From positions 1 through 33,456 of the forward strand of contig DCIK01000014.1 in NCBI GenBank assembly GCA_002315975.1: DNA of 33,456 nucleotides, in the 5' to 3' direction. Both the position numbers and the translations under genes were made by a program. Origin of the DNA: Clostridiales bacterium UBA1728. GTDB taxonomy: Bacteria; Bacillota; Clostridia; Oscillospirales; Oscillospiraceae. Positions 1 to 6,750 of the stretch are shown piece by piece (the stretch's first letter is position 1; every line of letters starts with the position of its first letter). The notes under the pieces were generated by a model. That model was not told the DNA's origin and made no database searches. It saw only the letters and a program-made list of their open reading frames with translations.

Positions 1-56
1 CTCGCAAACTCTGCGAGGCTAACGAAATCAATCTGGTGAGCACTTTTACAATCGAC
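1..56. mobile_element. Right end of a MITE-like element (truncated by the window edge)
   Basis: The first 56 bases match the right end of the complete element at 10240-10461, including the shared CTCTGCGAGGCTAACGAAAT block and the terminal CACTTTTACAATCGAC. The left part lies outside the window. The base pair after the end is TG rather than the TA seen at the complete copy, so the target duplication is either mutated or absent here. Confidence 0.7.
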
Positions 57-163
57 TGTGATGGGTACAGTATAGAGGGAAATTTTGTGTAAACGGTTAT
101 GGAAAAAGTTGAGAAACGGTGGAGATTTTGGGGTTGAATACCTCTCCCGCCGCTGCGGCGGCA

Positions 164-223
164 CCCTCCCCAGAGGGGAGGGCAAGGAAAGTAAAACGGC
201 GGCACCCTCCCCAAAGGGGAGGG
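164..223. repeat. Tandem pair of CCCTCCCC/GGGGAGGG hairpins
   Basis: Two copies of a GC-rich unit lie just downstream of the regulator stop codon. Each has a perfect 8-bp stem, CCCTCCCC pairing with GGGGAGGG, across a three-base loop (164-182 and 205-223), preceded by GGCGGCA. On the minus strand the first hairpin is followed by TGCCGCCGTTTT, so it may help end transcription of the regulator gene, but the T-run is short and distant. Short hairpins of this kind are dispersed in many gut Clostridia genomes (general knowledge). Confidence 0.7.
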
Positions 224-230
224 CAGGGGC

Positions 231-893
231 TTATCCCAGCTTGAAGCCGATTCCCCAGACAGCCTCGATATACTCTCTTCCGCCGGCAGAGCGGAGTTTG
301 GCGCGGAGATGGCTCATGTGGGTTTTCAGACTGCTCTCCGTGCAGTCGGGGGTGTCTTCAAAAAGCGAATCCAGAATCAGGGACTTGCTGAGTACCCGAC
401 CGGGATTCCGAAGCAGGAGCTTCAGGAGGGCATACTCTGTTTTTGTCAGGCTCACGCTCTCCCCCGCCACGGTGACGGAGCGGACAGCATCGTTGAGGGC
501 GATGTCCGCCCAGCTCAGGAGCTCGGCAGTCGGGGCGACAGTCTTCCGGAGCTGAACCGCTATCCGCGCCAGCAGCTCGGCAGTATCAAAGGGCTTGGTG
601 ATGTAATCCGCCGCCCCGCCCAGCAGCAGCGCCACCTTATCCTCCACGGCGGGTCTGGCGCTGACCACGATCACGGGAATACCCGAGAGCTTCGGCAGCA
701 GCGCCTCGCCGCTGAGTCCGGGGAGCATCAGGTCCAGCAGAATGAGCGAGGGGCGTACCTTCTCCAGCAGCAAAAGCGCCTCGGTGCCGGAGTAGGCACG
801 GAGAGTGTGATAGCCCTCCCGCTCCAGCAGCTCCTGCTCTAAGTTGCCGATGGCGGCATCGTCGTCGATAATAAGTATGGTGTCGTTATGCAT
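231..893 (-). CDS. OmpR-family response regulator (orphan)
   Basis: This 220-aa protein is a two-component response regulator. The N-terminal receiver domain (about residues 4-115) has the acidic pocket DDD at 10-12, the phospho-acceptor Asp54 (ILLDLMLPG), Ser78 and Lys100 in the TKPF motif. The C-terminal half (about 125-218) is an OmpR/PhoB winged helix with the family signature around SLTKTEYALLKLLLRNPGRV and a VWGIGFKLG end. The ATG at 893 is chosen because AAAAGGAA precedes it at good spacing; an in-frame extension upstream would run back through the DegV gene. No histidine kinase lies beside it in the window. The gene follows degV on the same strand by 50 bases and may be cotranscribed. 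Its partner kinase could be the one at 1988-3082 or lie beyond the left edge. Confidence 0.93.
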   Translation of the reverse strand: MHNDTILIIDDDAAIGNLEQELLEREGYHTLRAYSGTEALLLLEKVRPSLILLDLMLPGLSGEALLPKLSGIPVIVVSARPAVEDKVALLLGGAADYITKPFDTAELLARIAVQLRKTVAPTAELLSWADIALNDAVRSVTVAGESVSLTKTEYALLKLLLRNPGRVLSKSLILDSLFEDTPDCTESSLKTHMSHLRAKLRSAGGREYIEAVWGIGFKLG

Positions 894-933
894 GGCAGTT
901 CCTTTTATTCGATGGTTATGGGAAATGAATTTT

Positions 934-956
934 GCCCGCCGGATCAGACGGCGGGC
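934..956 (-). terminator. Hairpin spanning the DegV stop codon
   Basis: GCCCGCCG and CGGCGGGC form an 8-bp perfect stem. On the minus strand the hairpin contains the TGA of the DegV gene and is followed by AAAATTC, not by a T-run. It could attenuate read-through into the downstream regulator or stabilise the mRNA 3' end, but it is not a classical intrinsic terminator. Confidence 0.4.
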
Positions 957-1810
957 ATTCTCTTTTCTTTTCTGGCGCAGAACACGGCCACGGTGCCGGG
1001 GCCGCAATGGGCAGCTATGCTGCAGCCGGCGCGCATTTCGATCAGCTCCTCCACCTCCGGCAGATGGCTGCGGATGCAGGATACCGCCGCTTCCCGAACC
1101 TCGCTGCTGCAGTTGGTATGGGCGAAGATGATCCGGTGGGCATCCAACTCCTCGGAGTTCTTCATACAATCCTCCACATACTGCATGGTGGCTCGCTCTT
1201 CGCTGCCCCGGTACTTTTTCCCGGTGGAGAGCTTGCCGTCCCGCACCTGAATGCAGGGCTTGAGTCTGAGGGCATTGGCCCCGAGCATTTCCAGCGCAGT
1301 GCAGCGGCCGCCGTGGTGGATGTAGTCCAGACGGTTGAGCACAAAGGAAGAGCACAGCCGCTCCCGATACTCCTCGGCGTCCTTCATAATCTCCTCCACT
1401 GTGGCCCCGGAGGCGATCAGGTCTGCGCAGCGCAGCAGCAGCAGCGCATAGCCGCCGCAGAGGTCCCGGGAATCGATGATGTGCACGTGCTCCATCATCT
1501 CCGCTGCCAGAACGGCATTCCGGCAGGTGCTGGAAAGAAGCGAGCTCACGCTCACATGAACGACCTCATAGCCCGCATCCGTCCACCGGTGGAAAAAGTC
1601 CAGATACTCCTGCATGTTTCCCGCCGCTGTTTTCGGCAGAACACCCGTTTCGTCCACATAGGAGAAAACGGTATCTATGGAAATATCCACACCGTCTTTA
1701 TAGGTTTTCTCCCCCATATTCACGGTGAGCGGAAGCATCGCAATGTCATATTGCTGCAGAATTGACTCCGGCAGATCACAGCTGCTGTCGGCACAGAGTT
1801 TGATTTTCAT
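944..1810 (-). CDS. DegV family fatty-acid-binding protein
   Basis: The 288-aa product has the length and landmarks of DegV/FakB proteins, which bind a fatty acid and, as FakB, present it to the FakA kinase for phosphorylation. Visible landmarks are the N-terminal KLCADSSCDLPESIL strand-turn, the SSLLSSTCRNA loop with the serine that contacts the carboxylate, the IIDSRDLCGG segment, and the C-terminal AAHCGPGTVAVF motif. The ATG at 1810 is preceded by TAGGAGC at suitable spacing. No FakA-like partner is in the window, so it either serves a distant FakA or acts alone. Family assignment is firm; the ligand is not known. Confidence 0.92.
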   Translation of the reverse strand: MKIKLCADSSCDLPESILQQYDIAMLPLTVNMGEKTYKDGVDISIDTVFSYVDETGVLPKTAAGNMQEYLDFFHRWTDAGYEVVHVSVSSLLSSTCRNAVLAAEMMEHVHIIDSRDLCGGYALLLLRCADLIASGATVEEIMKDAEEYRERLCSSFVLNRLDYIHHGGRCTALEMLGANALRLKPCIQVRDGKLSTGKKYRGSEERATMQYVEDCMKNSEELDAHRIIFAHTNCSSEVREAAVSCIRSHLPEVEELIEMRAGCSIAAHCGPGTVAVFCARKEKRMPAV

Positions 1811-1912
1811 GGCTATGCTCCTAAAAACATTTTTCTATCACTTCATGCTTTCAAGGTATAGCCAGAGTATAGGCTTCATTTCTAAACCGAAACGAAACAA
1901 ATTGACGATTAA

Positions 1913-1971
1913 TAGCAATTGAAGCAGCACTATATCGGTTTTTTCGTTAACCTCGCAGAGTATGCGCCCAA
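1913..1971 (-). mobile_element. Degenerate right end of the MITE-like element
   Basis: Read on the minus strand, this stretch aligns with the right end of the 10240-10461 element. Shared pieces are AGCAATTG near the end and the block TTTTCGTTAACCTCGCAGAG (reverse-complement counterpart TTTCGTTAGCCTCGCAGAG). It sits between the kinase stop at 1988 and the DegV promoter region. It is a relic; no left end is recognisable because the kinase gene begins directly. Confidence 0.5.
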
Positions 1972-1987
1972 AGCCGGCAAAAAGATA

Positions 1988-3082
1988 CTATTTCAGCGGA
2001 AGCTGCACAATAAAGCGTACTTTTTCCTCCGCGCTTTCGGCAGTAATACTGCCGCCGTGAAGCTCCACAATGCGCTTGACGATGGCAAGGCCGATGCCGT
2101 TTCCCGCAACGGAATGGGACTCGTCTCCCTGATAGAACTTGTGCCAGATTTTTCCGATCTGCTCCTCGCTGAGCTCGCCGGGATTGCTGAGCGTTACGGT
2201 GAGGATGCCCTGTTCCTCTGTGGCCGTGAGCTCCAGCGTACTGCCCGGGGGCGAGTATTTCACGGCATTGTCCAGCAGATTGATCCACACCTGCTTGAGC
2301 TGCTCCTCATTGGCGCGGATCTCATACTCCTCCAGCTCCAGCGCCCAGTCCAGATTTTTGGCGCTCCAGGCATTTTCCAGCAGGAGGATGCAGGAGCGGA
2401 TCTGCTCGCTGACATTATACTCGCTCACATCGCTGAGGATGGTCTGCTTCTCCAGCTTGGAAAGGTTCAGCACATTGGTGGCCATATTGGCCAAACGGAT
2501 CGACTCCTCCGAGATGGCTGCGAGATACTCCTTTTGCTGCTCCTCGCTGAGCTGACCCCTTTGCAGGAGTCTGGCAAAGCCCGCAATGGACACAATGGGG
2601 GTTTTGAACTCGTGGGAAAAGTTGTTGACAAAGTCGGAGCGCAGCAGCTCGGTATTCTCCAGCTCCCCGGCCATTTTGTTAAAGCTCTCCTCCATTTCCG
2701 CGTAGGAGGGGAGAAAGGTGATGATCTTGCGGAAGTGGATACGGGCGTGAAAATCCCCGGAGGCCAGCCGGTTCATCTCCCGGATCAGGCGCTTCAGGGG
2801 AAAAAGCTGAAACTGCACCACGGGCAGCGAGAGGATTGCGCCCACCGCCAGCGAAATGAGGAGGAAGAAGACCAGCACCTCATTCATATCCGGGATAAAC
2901 TCCGAGGGGATGTGCATCAGAAAATCCAGACGGACAAAGAGCTTGATGCTCAACAGGGCGCAGCCCAGAGATAGCAGCAGAATCAGATAGGTAAAGGAGG
3001 CATACACCAGCGTCAGCAGCACAAGGTTTTTGCCGCTTCTCTGTTTGCTTTTCTCTCCGACGCTCTTCTTCCCGCTCAGCAT
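1988..3082 (-). CDS. Two-component sensor histidine kinase
   Basis: The 364-aa membrane kinase has TM1 at about 19-43 and TM2 at about 68-92 with only a short extracytoplasmic loop, so it probably senses within or near the membrane. A HAMP-like linker follows (93-145). The dimerisation helix carries His157 in NFSHEFKTPI. The HATPase domain shows the N box LLDNAVKYS (Asn262) and the G box GNGIGLAIVKRIVELHGG. The start codon lies inside the end of the regulator gene (ATGCTGA), so the two are translationally coupled. The loop of about 25 residues resembles intramembrane-sensing or VanS/BceS-like kinases in architecture only; the signal is unknown. Confidence 0.94.
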   Translation of the reverse strand: MLSGKKSVGEKSKQRSGKNLVLLTLVYASFTYLILLLSLGCALLSIKLFVRLDFLMHIPSEFIPDMNEVLVFFLLISLAVGAILSLPVVQFQLFPLKRLIREMNRLASGDFHARIHFRKIITFLPSYAEMEESFNKMAGELENTELLRSDFVNNFSHEFKTPIVSIAGFARLLQRGQLSEEQQKEYLAAISEESIRLANMATNVLNLSKLEKQTILSDVSEYNVSEQIRSCILLLENAWSAKNLDWALELEEYEIRANEEQLKQVWINLLDNAVKYSPPGSTLELTATEEQGILTVTLSNPGELSEEQIGKIWHKFYQGDESHSVAGNGIGLAIVKRIVELHGGSITAESAEEKVRFIVQLPLK

Positions 3083-3750
3083 TTCTTCACCGCCTTATAG
3101 CCCAGACCCCGGACGGACTGAAGCTCAAACTCCTCCCAGCCCTCGAAGCGCTTGCGGAGGCGGCCTATGTGTACCGTCACGGTCTCCCAGCCGGTATCGC
3201 TCTCGGCACCCCAGATTTCGTCCATGAGCTGAATACGGGTAAAAATCTTGCCGGGGTAGCTCAGAAGCTTGTAGAGCAGCAGGAACTCCTTGGGCGGCAG
3301 CTCCATCACCTGCTCCCCTTTCGTAACGGTCATGGAGTCGTATTCCAGCGTGACCTGACCGATATGGATTTTCCGCTCGTTGACAATGCGGGCACGGCGC
3401 AGCAGAGCCTTGATGCGCAGCAGCAGCTCCTGCTCGTCCAGGGGCTTGGTCATATAGTCGTCGGTGCCCACGAGAAAGCCCTGCCGCTTGTCCTGGGGCA
3501 GCTGCCTGGCAGACACCATGAGAATAGGCAGCTCGTTATTGTTCTGCCGCAGCTCCTTGGTGAAGGCGTAGCCGTCCATTTTGGGCATCATCACATCCAG
3601 AACGCAGAGGTCGATGTATTCCCGGTCGAGAACGGCAAGGGCGTCCACGCCGTTCTCCGCCGTAAACACGGCGTAGCCCTCCCCCTCCAGCACCGCCCGA
3701 AGCAGGAGACGGGTGTTTTTGTCGTCGTCCACCACAAGTATGTTAAACAT
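3076..3750 (-). CDS. OmpR-family response regulator paired with the kinase
   Basis: This is a 224-aa regulator. The receiver domain (1-115) has Asp8-Asp9-Asp10, phospho-acceptor Asp52 (LDVMMPKMDG), Ser80 and Lys102 in MTKPLDEQE. The winged helix (about 125-222) includes LPPKEFLLLYKLLSYPGKIFTR-type sequence, DSDTGWETVTVHIGRLRKRF and VRGLGYKA. TGGAGG lies six bases upstream of the ATG. It overlaps the kinase start by seven bases, the usual RR-HK operon layout. A 129-bp leader separates it from the upstream TPR gene and contains a relic of the MITE family, which may carry the promoter. Confidence 0.95.
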   Translation of the reverse strand: MFNILVVDDDKNTRLLLRAVLEGEGYAVFTAENGVDALAVLDREYIDLCVLDVMMPKMDGYAFTKELRQNNNELPILMVSARQLPQDKRQGFLVGTDDYMTKPLDEQELLLRIKALLRRARIVNERKIHIGQVTLEYDSMTVTKGEQVMELPPKEFLLLYKLLSYPGKIFTRIQLMDEIWGAESDTGWETVTVHIGRLRKRFEGWEEFELQSVRGLGYKAVKKC

Positions 3751-3762
3751 GATTTCCTCCAG

Positions 3763-3836
3763 AAGGCCTCGCAGAGTTCGTGCCCGCAGGTGCGCTCTAT
3801 CGGTGTGTCCTCAGCCGCCGCGATCAGCACGGGTAT
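3763..3836 (-). mobile_element. Diverged MITE relic in the regulator leader
   Basis: On the minus strand the leader contains, in the same order as the complete element at 10240-10461, TGATCGCGGCGGC, then ACACCGATAGAGCGCACCT (element: GCACCAATAGAGTGCGCCT), then GCGGGCACGAACTCTGCGAGGC. Segments present in the full copy between these blocks are missing. This supports an internally deleted copy now forming part of the 5' leader of the regulator mRNA. The alignment is by eye. Confidence 0.45.
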
Positions 3837-3869
3837 CTGCTCGTCAGAAAAAGAAGTTTTTTTGTCGGC

Positions 3870-3891
3870 TTTAAGGGCTTTAGCCCTTAAA
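3870..3891. repeat. Perfect palindrome overlapping the TPR gene stop codon
   Basis: TTTAAGGGC and GCCCTTAAA form a 9-bp stem with a four-base loop, and the TAA of the TPR gene sits in the loop. On the minus strand it is followed by GCCGACAAAAAAAC rather than a T-run. On the plus strand a T-run precedes it. It is therefore not a standard terminator for the TPR gene, although the stem could still pause polymerase. Confidence 0.45.
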
Positions 3892-4647
3892 GTACTCCTG
3901 CCAGGCGGCAATGTAGCCGTAGCCGATCCAGAAGCTGTCGTGCTTGATCACAGTATAGAGGATGTCCTCGCAGAGCTGCTCCATGCCGCGCTTCCGGGCG
4001 ATCATGGCGGTGCCGAAGCCCATCATGGCAAACTCCAGATCCTCGCTGACGGCCTCCAGCTTTGCGATGGTCTCGTCCATGGTGGCGTGGTCGGTATAGA
4101 GCGCCATCACCGCATCGTAGGCGGTGTGGTGACCCACCTTCATCCCCACGTAATACTGCTTCGCCAGCTCCGGCTCCTTTCCCGCCTTCAGGGAGGCAAG
4201 GGTATTCCAGTACATGGCGGCAATGCCCATTTCCTCGTCAAACTGCGGGAAGGCCTCGGCCTCGGCGGCCATAGCCTTCTCATACTGCCCGTTGAGGTAG
4301 TAGGCGATGCCCAGCCGATAGAGAGTATCGGCCCGCTCGCAGCCCAGCTCCAGAGAGCGCTCAAAGTCGGCCACGGCCTTTTCGGTCTGCAGCGAGGCCA
4401 GATAGCGGGCCGCCCGCTGGCGGATGGCATCCGGACGCTCCGGGTCCAGCTCCACCGCCCTGCTGAAGGCTTCGGCAGCTTCCCGGTAGCGGAGCTGACG
4501 GTTCAGCGCCGCGCCCAGCTCCATGAACTCCTCGTAGGTCTGCGCCCCACGAAGGGCGGCCACCTGCTCGCTGTCGCGCATATAGTAGGGCTTTCCGCCC
4601 AGCTGATTTTCCGCGGGGGCATGACGGTCGTCGAAATAGATACCCAT
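3880..4647 (-). CDS. TPR-repeat protein, function unknown
   Basis: A 255-aa soluble protein with no signal peptide. Residues about 35-150 are tetratricopeptide repeats: paired helices with the A/G-Y-A-P spacing are visible in YREAAEAFSRAVELDPERPD, TEKAVADFERSLELGCER and RLGIAYYLNGQYEKAMAAEA. The C-terminal third is helical but not TPR-like and is rich in Met, Tyr and Trp. The start is the ATG at 4647 (MGIYFDD), because AGGAG lies eight bases upstream; longer in-frame readings run into the repeat hairpins at 4707-4769. It sits between the ABC operon and the two-component genes, separated by hairpins on both sides, so cotranscription is uncertain. The role is unknown, perhaps a protein-interaction scaffold. 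Confidence 0.8.
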   Translation of the reverse strand: MGIYFDDRHAPAENQLGGKPYYMRDSEQVAALRGAQTYEEFMELGAALNRQLRYREAAEAFSRAVELDPERPDAIRQRAARYLASLQTEKAVADFERSLELGCERADTLYRLGIAYYLNGQYEKAMAAEAEAFPQFDEEMGIAAMYWNTLASLKAGKEPELAKQYYVGMKVGHHTAYDAVMALYTDHATMDETIAKLEAVSEDLEFAMMGFGTAMIARKRGMEQLCEDILYTVIKHDSFWIGYGYIAAWQEYFKG

Positions 4648-4706
4648 ATGTACACTCCTAAAAGTCAGTTTTTCTCTAAAACTTCTCCTTGTGAGAGGGA
4701 AGCGGC

Positions 4707-4769
4707 GGCTCGTCCGGAGGCCGAGCCCTACAAGGGGAGGTGGCGGCTCGTCCGGAGGCCGAGCCCTAC
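4707..4769. repeat. Two tandem GGCTCG-CGAGCC hairpin repeats
   Basis: Two identical 25-bp units, at 4707-4731 and 4745-4769, start with GGCTCGTCCGGAGGCC and end with CCTAC. Each can fold GGCTCG against CGAGCC. The same unit recurs at 20695 and 25130, with variants at 6688 and 10611. The pair lies between the last permease gene and the TPR gene and may separate their transcription. Confidence 0.8.
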
Positions 4770-4802
4770 AAAGGGGGATGCGAACAGGCAAAGAGAGAGA
4801 TG

Positions 4803-5612
4803 CTACTCTTCGATACTGTTCTGTCGATCCTCAAACCAGAGGGAGACAAAGTAGAAGCTCAGGCTCAGCAGTACAATGCACAAGCCCGGGGAGAGCAGGT
4901 AGGCATAGGCCTGCCGGAGGAAGGCACCGCGCTTGTAGGCGAAGTTGATCATGGTGCCCCAGCTGGGGTGGTAGAGATCGCCGAAGCCCAGAAAGCTCAG
5001 GGTGGATTCCAGCATGATGCAGCTGTTTACACCCAGCAGAAAGCGGGAGAGCAGCACATCCGACAGGTTCGGCAGCACATGGCACAGCGCAATGTGGAGG
5101 CGGGAAAAGCCCTGAATTCGCAAAGCCTCCATAAAGGGCTGCTCATGGATATGCAGCACCTTGGCGCGGACATTGCGGGCAATGCCCACCCAGTTGAAAA
5201 GCGAAATGAGCGCAATGAGATTCTGTCGGGATGCGCCCAGAAAGCCCGAGAGGACTATGAGGCAGATAAGCCGGGGCAGAAGAACGAAAATGTTGATGAG
5301 CGCGTTGAAGAAAGCGCCCACCACGCCAGTGCGCACCGAGAGCACACCGATGAGCGTACCCAGTGCAAGACAGAGGACGCTGCTGCAAAGACCCACATAC
5401 AGCGTCTCCCTGGCGGCATAGAAGAGCTCTGTTGCCACATCGTAGCCCATGGCGTTGGTGCCCAGCGGATGCTCCGCCGAGGGTCTGAGCCACTGGGGAA
5501 ACATATCCTTCAGGCCATAGTCGGTGAACAGGCCCGGGGCGGCTGACATCAGCGTAAAGAGCAGCAGCAGGGCAAGACCCAGCACAAGTGCGAAATACGG
5601 CTTCTTCTTCAC
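4803..5612 (-). CDS. ABC transporter permease, DppC/NikC type
   Basis: The 269-aa inner-membrane subunit belongs to the peptide/nickel importer (PepT) family. It has an N-terminal TM segment (residues 7-25), a short extracytoplasmic stretch with HPLGTNAMGYDV, which is typical of DppC/OppC, then about five TM helices. The EAA coupling loop is visible as FMEALRIQGFSRLHIALCHVLPN, followed by STLSFLGFG. The start is GTG at 5612, with GGGAGG six bases upstream and a four-base GTGA overlap with the preceding permease gene, so the two are coupled. It pairs with the permease at 5609-6586 and two ATPases to import a substrate delivered by the lipoprotein at 6751-8391. Substrate (peptide, nickel, haem or other) cannot be told. 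Confidence 0.93.
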   Translation of the reverse strand: MKKKPYFALVLGLALLLLFTLMSAAPGLFTDYGLKDMFPQWLRPSAEHPLGTNAMGYDVATELFYAARETLYVGLCSSVLCLALGTLIGVLSVRTGVVGAFFNALINIFVLLPRLICLIVLSGFLGASRQNLIALISLFNWVGIARNVRAKVLHIHEQPFMEALRIQGFSRLHIALCHVLPNLSDVLLSRFLLGVNSCIMLESTLSFLGFGDLYHPSWGTMINFAYKRGAFLRQAYAYLLSPGLCIVLLSLSFYFVSLWFEDRQNSIEE

Positions 5613-6586
5613 GCTCTGCCTCCCGCTCTCCGCTTCGGGTCCACAAGGATGCAGACGGTATCGCTGAGGATAATGGCCAGCACCATCATGGCCGTGGTCA
5701 CAAAGAGGATGCCCTGCATAAGGGGATAGTCCAGCGAATAGATGGCATCGGTGAGCAGCCGACCCATGCCGGGGATGGAGAAGATATTCTCAATGACCAG
5801 TGAGCCGCCCACACAGGTGCTCACGGACATACCCACCATGGTGATAAAGGGCTGGGCGATATTGGGCAGCACATAGGCCCGTTTGATTTTCCGCTTGCTC
5901 AGTCCCCTCTCCCGGGCATAGAGCACATATTTCTCGTCCAGAATTCCGGCGGCGGTGTTGCGCATGAGCAGAAAGCGGGAGGGCAGCGTGGCCGCCACCA
6001 AGGTGGTGACGGGTAAAAAGAGATGCTTCAGCCGATCCAGCACATAGGCAGCGGTACCGGGAGTAACCCCGTCGCTGTTGAGCCCCGTGTAGGGGAAGAG
6101 GCGCTTTTTGAAGCAGAAAACGACAATGAACGCCAGAGCCAACACGAAGGTCGGGACGGCGTTGCCCACAATATTCAATGCGGAGGAGAGCTTGTCCCCC
6201 ACGCTGCCCCGTTTGTAGGCGCAGTCCAGCCCCCAGAAGAGCCCCAGCACCGTGGCAAGGAGGACGGCGGGCAGGGTGATCTGCAGGGTGTAGCCCAGCT
6301 TTTCCCCGATAAGGGCGGAGACCACCGCTTCCTTTTTATAGGAGTAGCCCAGCGTTCCGTCCGCAAGGGAGCGGAGGTAGTAGAGGAACTGCTTTCCCTG
6401 ACTCTCGTCCAGATGGAGGGCGCTGCGGTAGCTCTCGTACTTTTCCGGGCTCATATCCTCCTCGGCAAAGCCCGTGAGGTAGGCCACCGGATCACCGGGC
6501 AGCAGCCGCGGCAGCAGAAAATTCAGCGCGATGACAACGAAAAAGCAGAGCAGCGCGGAGAGTATGCTTCTGCGGTATTGCTTCAA
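5609..6586 (-). CDS. ABC transporter permease, DppB/NikB type
   Basis: The 325-aa membrane subunit has the DppB layout: TM1 at about 8-27 with NFLLPRLLPGDPV just after it, a large extracytoplasmic segment with NDxLG-like sequence, then five TM helices. The EAA loop reads LYARERGLSKRKIKRAYVLPN and is followed by ENIFSIPGMGRLL. I place the start at a TTG (6586) because AAAGGAGG lies seven bases upstream and the reading MKQYRRSILSALLCFF then begins exactly before TM1; an ATG further upstream would start within a repeat-rich spacer. Spacing to the binding-protein gene is 165 bp and contains two hairpins, which may lower permease expression relative to the binding protein. Confidence 0.92.
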   Translation of the reverse strand: MKQYRRSILSALLCFFVVIALNFLLPRLLPGDPVAYLTGFAEEDMSPEKYESYRSALHLDESQGKQFLYYLRSLADGTLGYSYKKEAVVSALIGEKLGYTLQITLPAVLLATVLGLFWGLDCAYKRGSVGDKLSSALNIVGNAVPTFVLALAFIVVFCFKKRLFPYTGLNSDGVTPGTAAYVLDRLKHLFLPVTTLVAATLPSRFLLMRNTAAGILDEKYVLYARERGLSKRKIKRAYVLPNIAQPFITMVGMSVSTCVGGSLVIENIFSIPGMGRLLTDAIYSLDYPLMQGILFVTTAMMVLAIILSDTVCILVDPKRRAGGRA

Positions 6587-6609
6587 GGGTCTGCCTCCTT
6601 TACGGAAAT

Positions 6610-6638
6610 TCGATTGTAAAGCTTCGTTTTGCAATCGA
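6610..6638. repeat. Solo copy of the MITE terminal hairpin
   Basis: TCGATTGTAAAGC and GTTTTGCAATCGA form an imperfect 13-bp stem with a three-base loop. It corresponds to the hairpin at the left end of the complete MITE (10241-10269), which is perfect there. It sits between the binding-protein gene and the first permease gene. Confidence 0.6.
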
Positions 6639-6687
6639 GAAGTTTGTGCCTGTTTTCGCTTTTGCCAAACCGCGACCGTAGGCCTTC

Positions 6688-6713
6688 GGCACGGCCGGGA
6701 GGCCGTGCCCCAC
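6688..6713. repeat. Variant of the GGC-hairpin repeat
   Basis: GGCACGGCC and GGCCGTGCC form a perfect 9-bp stem around GGGA, followed by CCAC. The layout equals the GGCTCG family, with compensatory changes in both arms (GGCACG/CGTGCC), suggesting that the fold rather than the sequence is kept. Confidence 0.65.
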
Positions 6714-6750
6714 ATTGATTTTTCTACGATTGCACTAACACCCGAACACT

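Noticed and set aside
1919..2974. A 351-codon plus-strand frame opposite the histidine kinase
   Set aside because: The minus strand encodes all kinase motifs; the plus frame is low-complexity Leu/Gly/His-rich sequence, typical of antisense reading.
3751..3879. Coding extension or leader peptide in the regulator leader
   Set aside because: A frame giving protein-like sequence exists, but it coincides with the MITE relic and has no start with a ribosome-binding site.
3870..3891. Rho-independent terminator for the TPR gene
   Set aside because: The stem is perfect, but the T-run expected after it on the minus strand is missing.
3169..4854. A 561-codon open frame on the plus strand
   Set aside because: It runs through the regulator and TPR genes in antisense and through hairpin repeats. 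Both minus genes have good starts and recognised domains.
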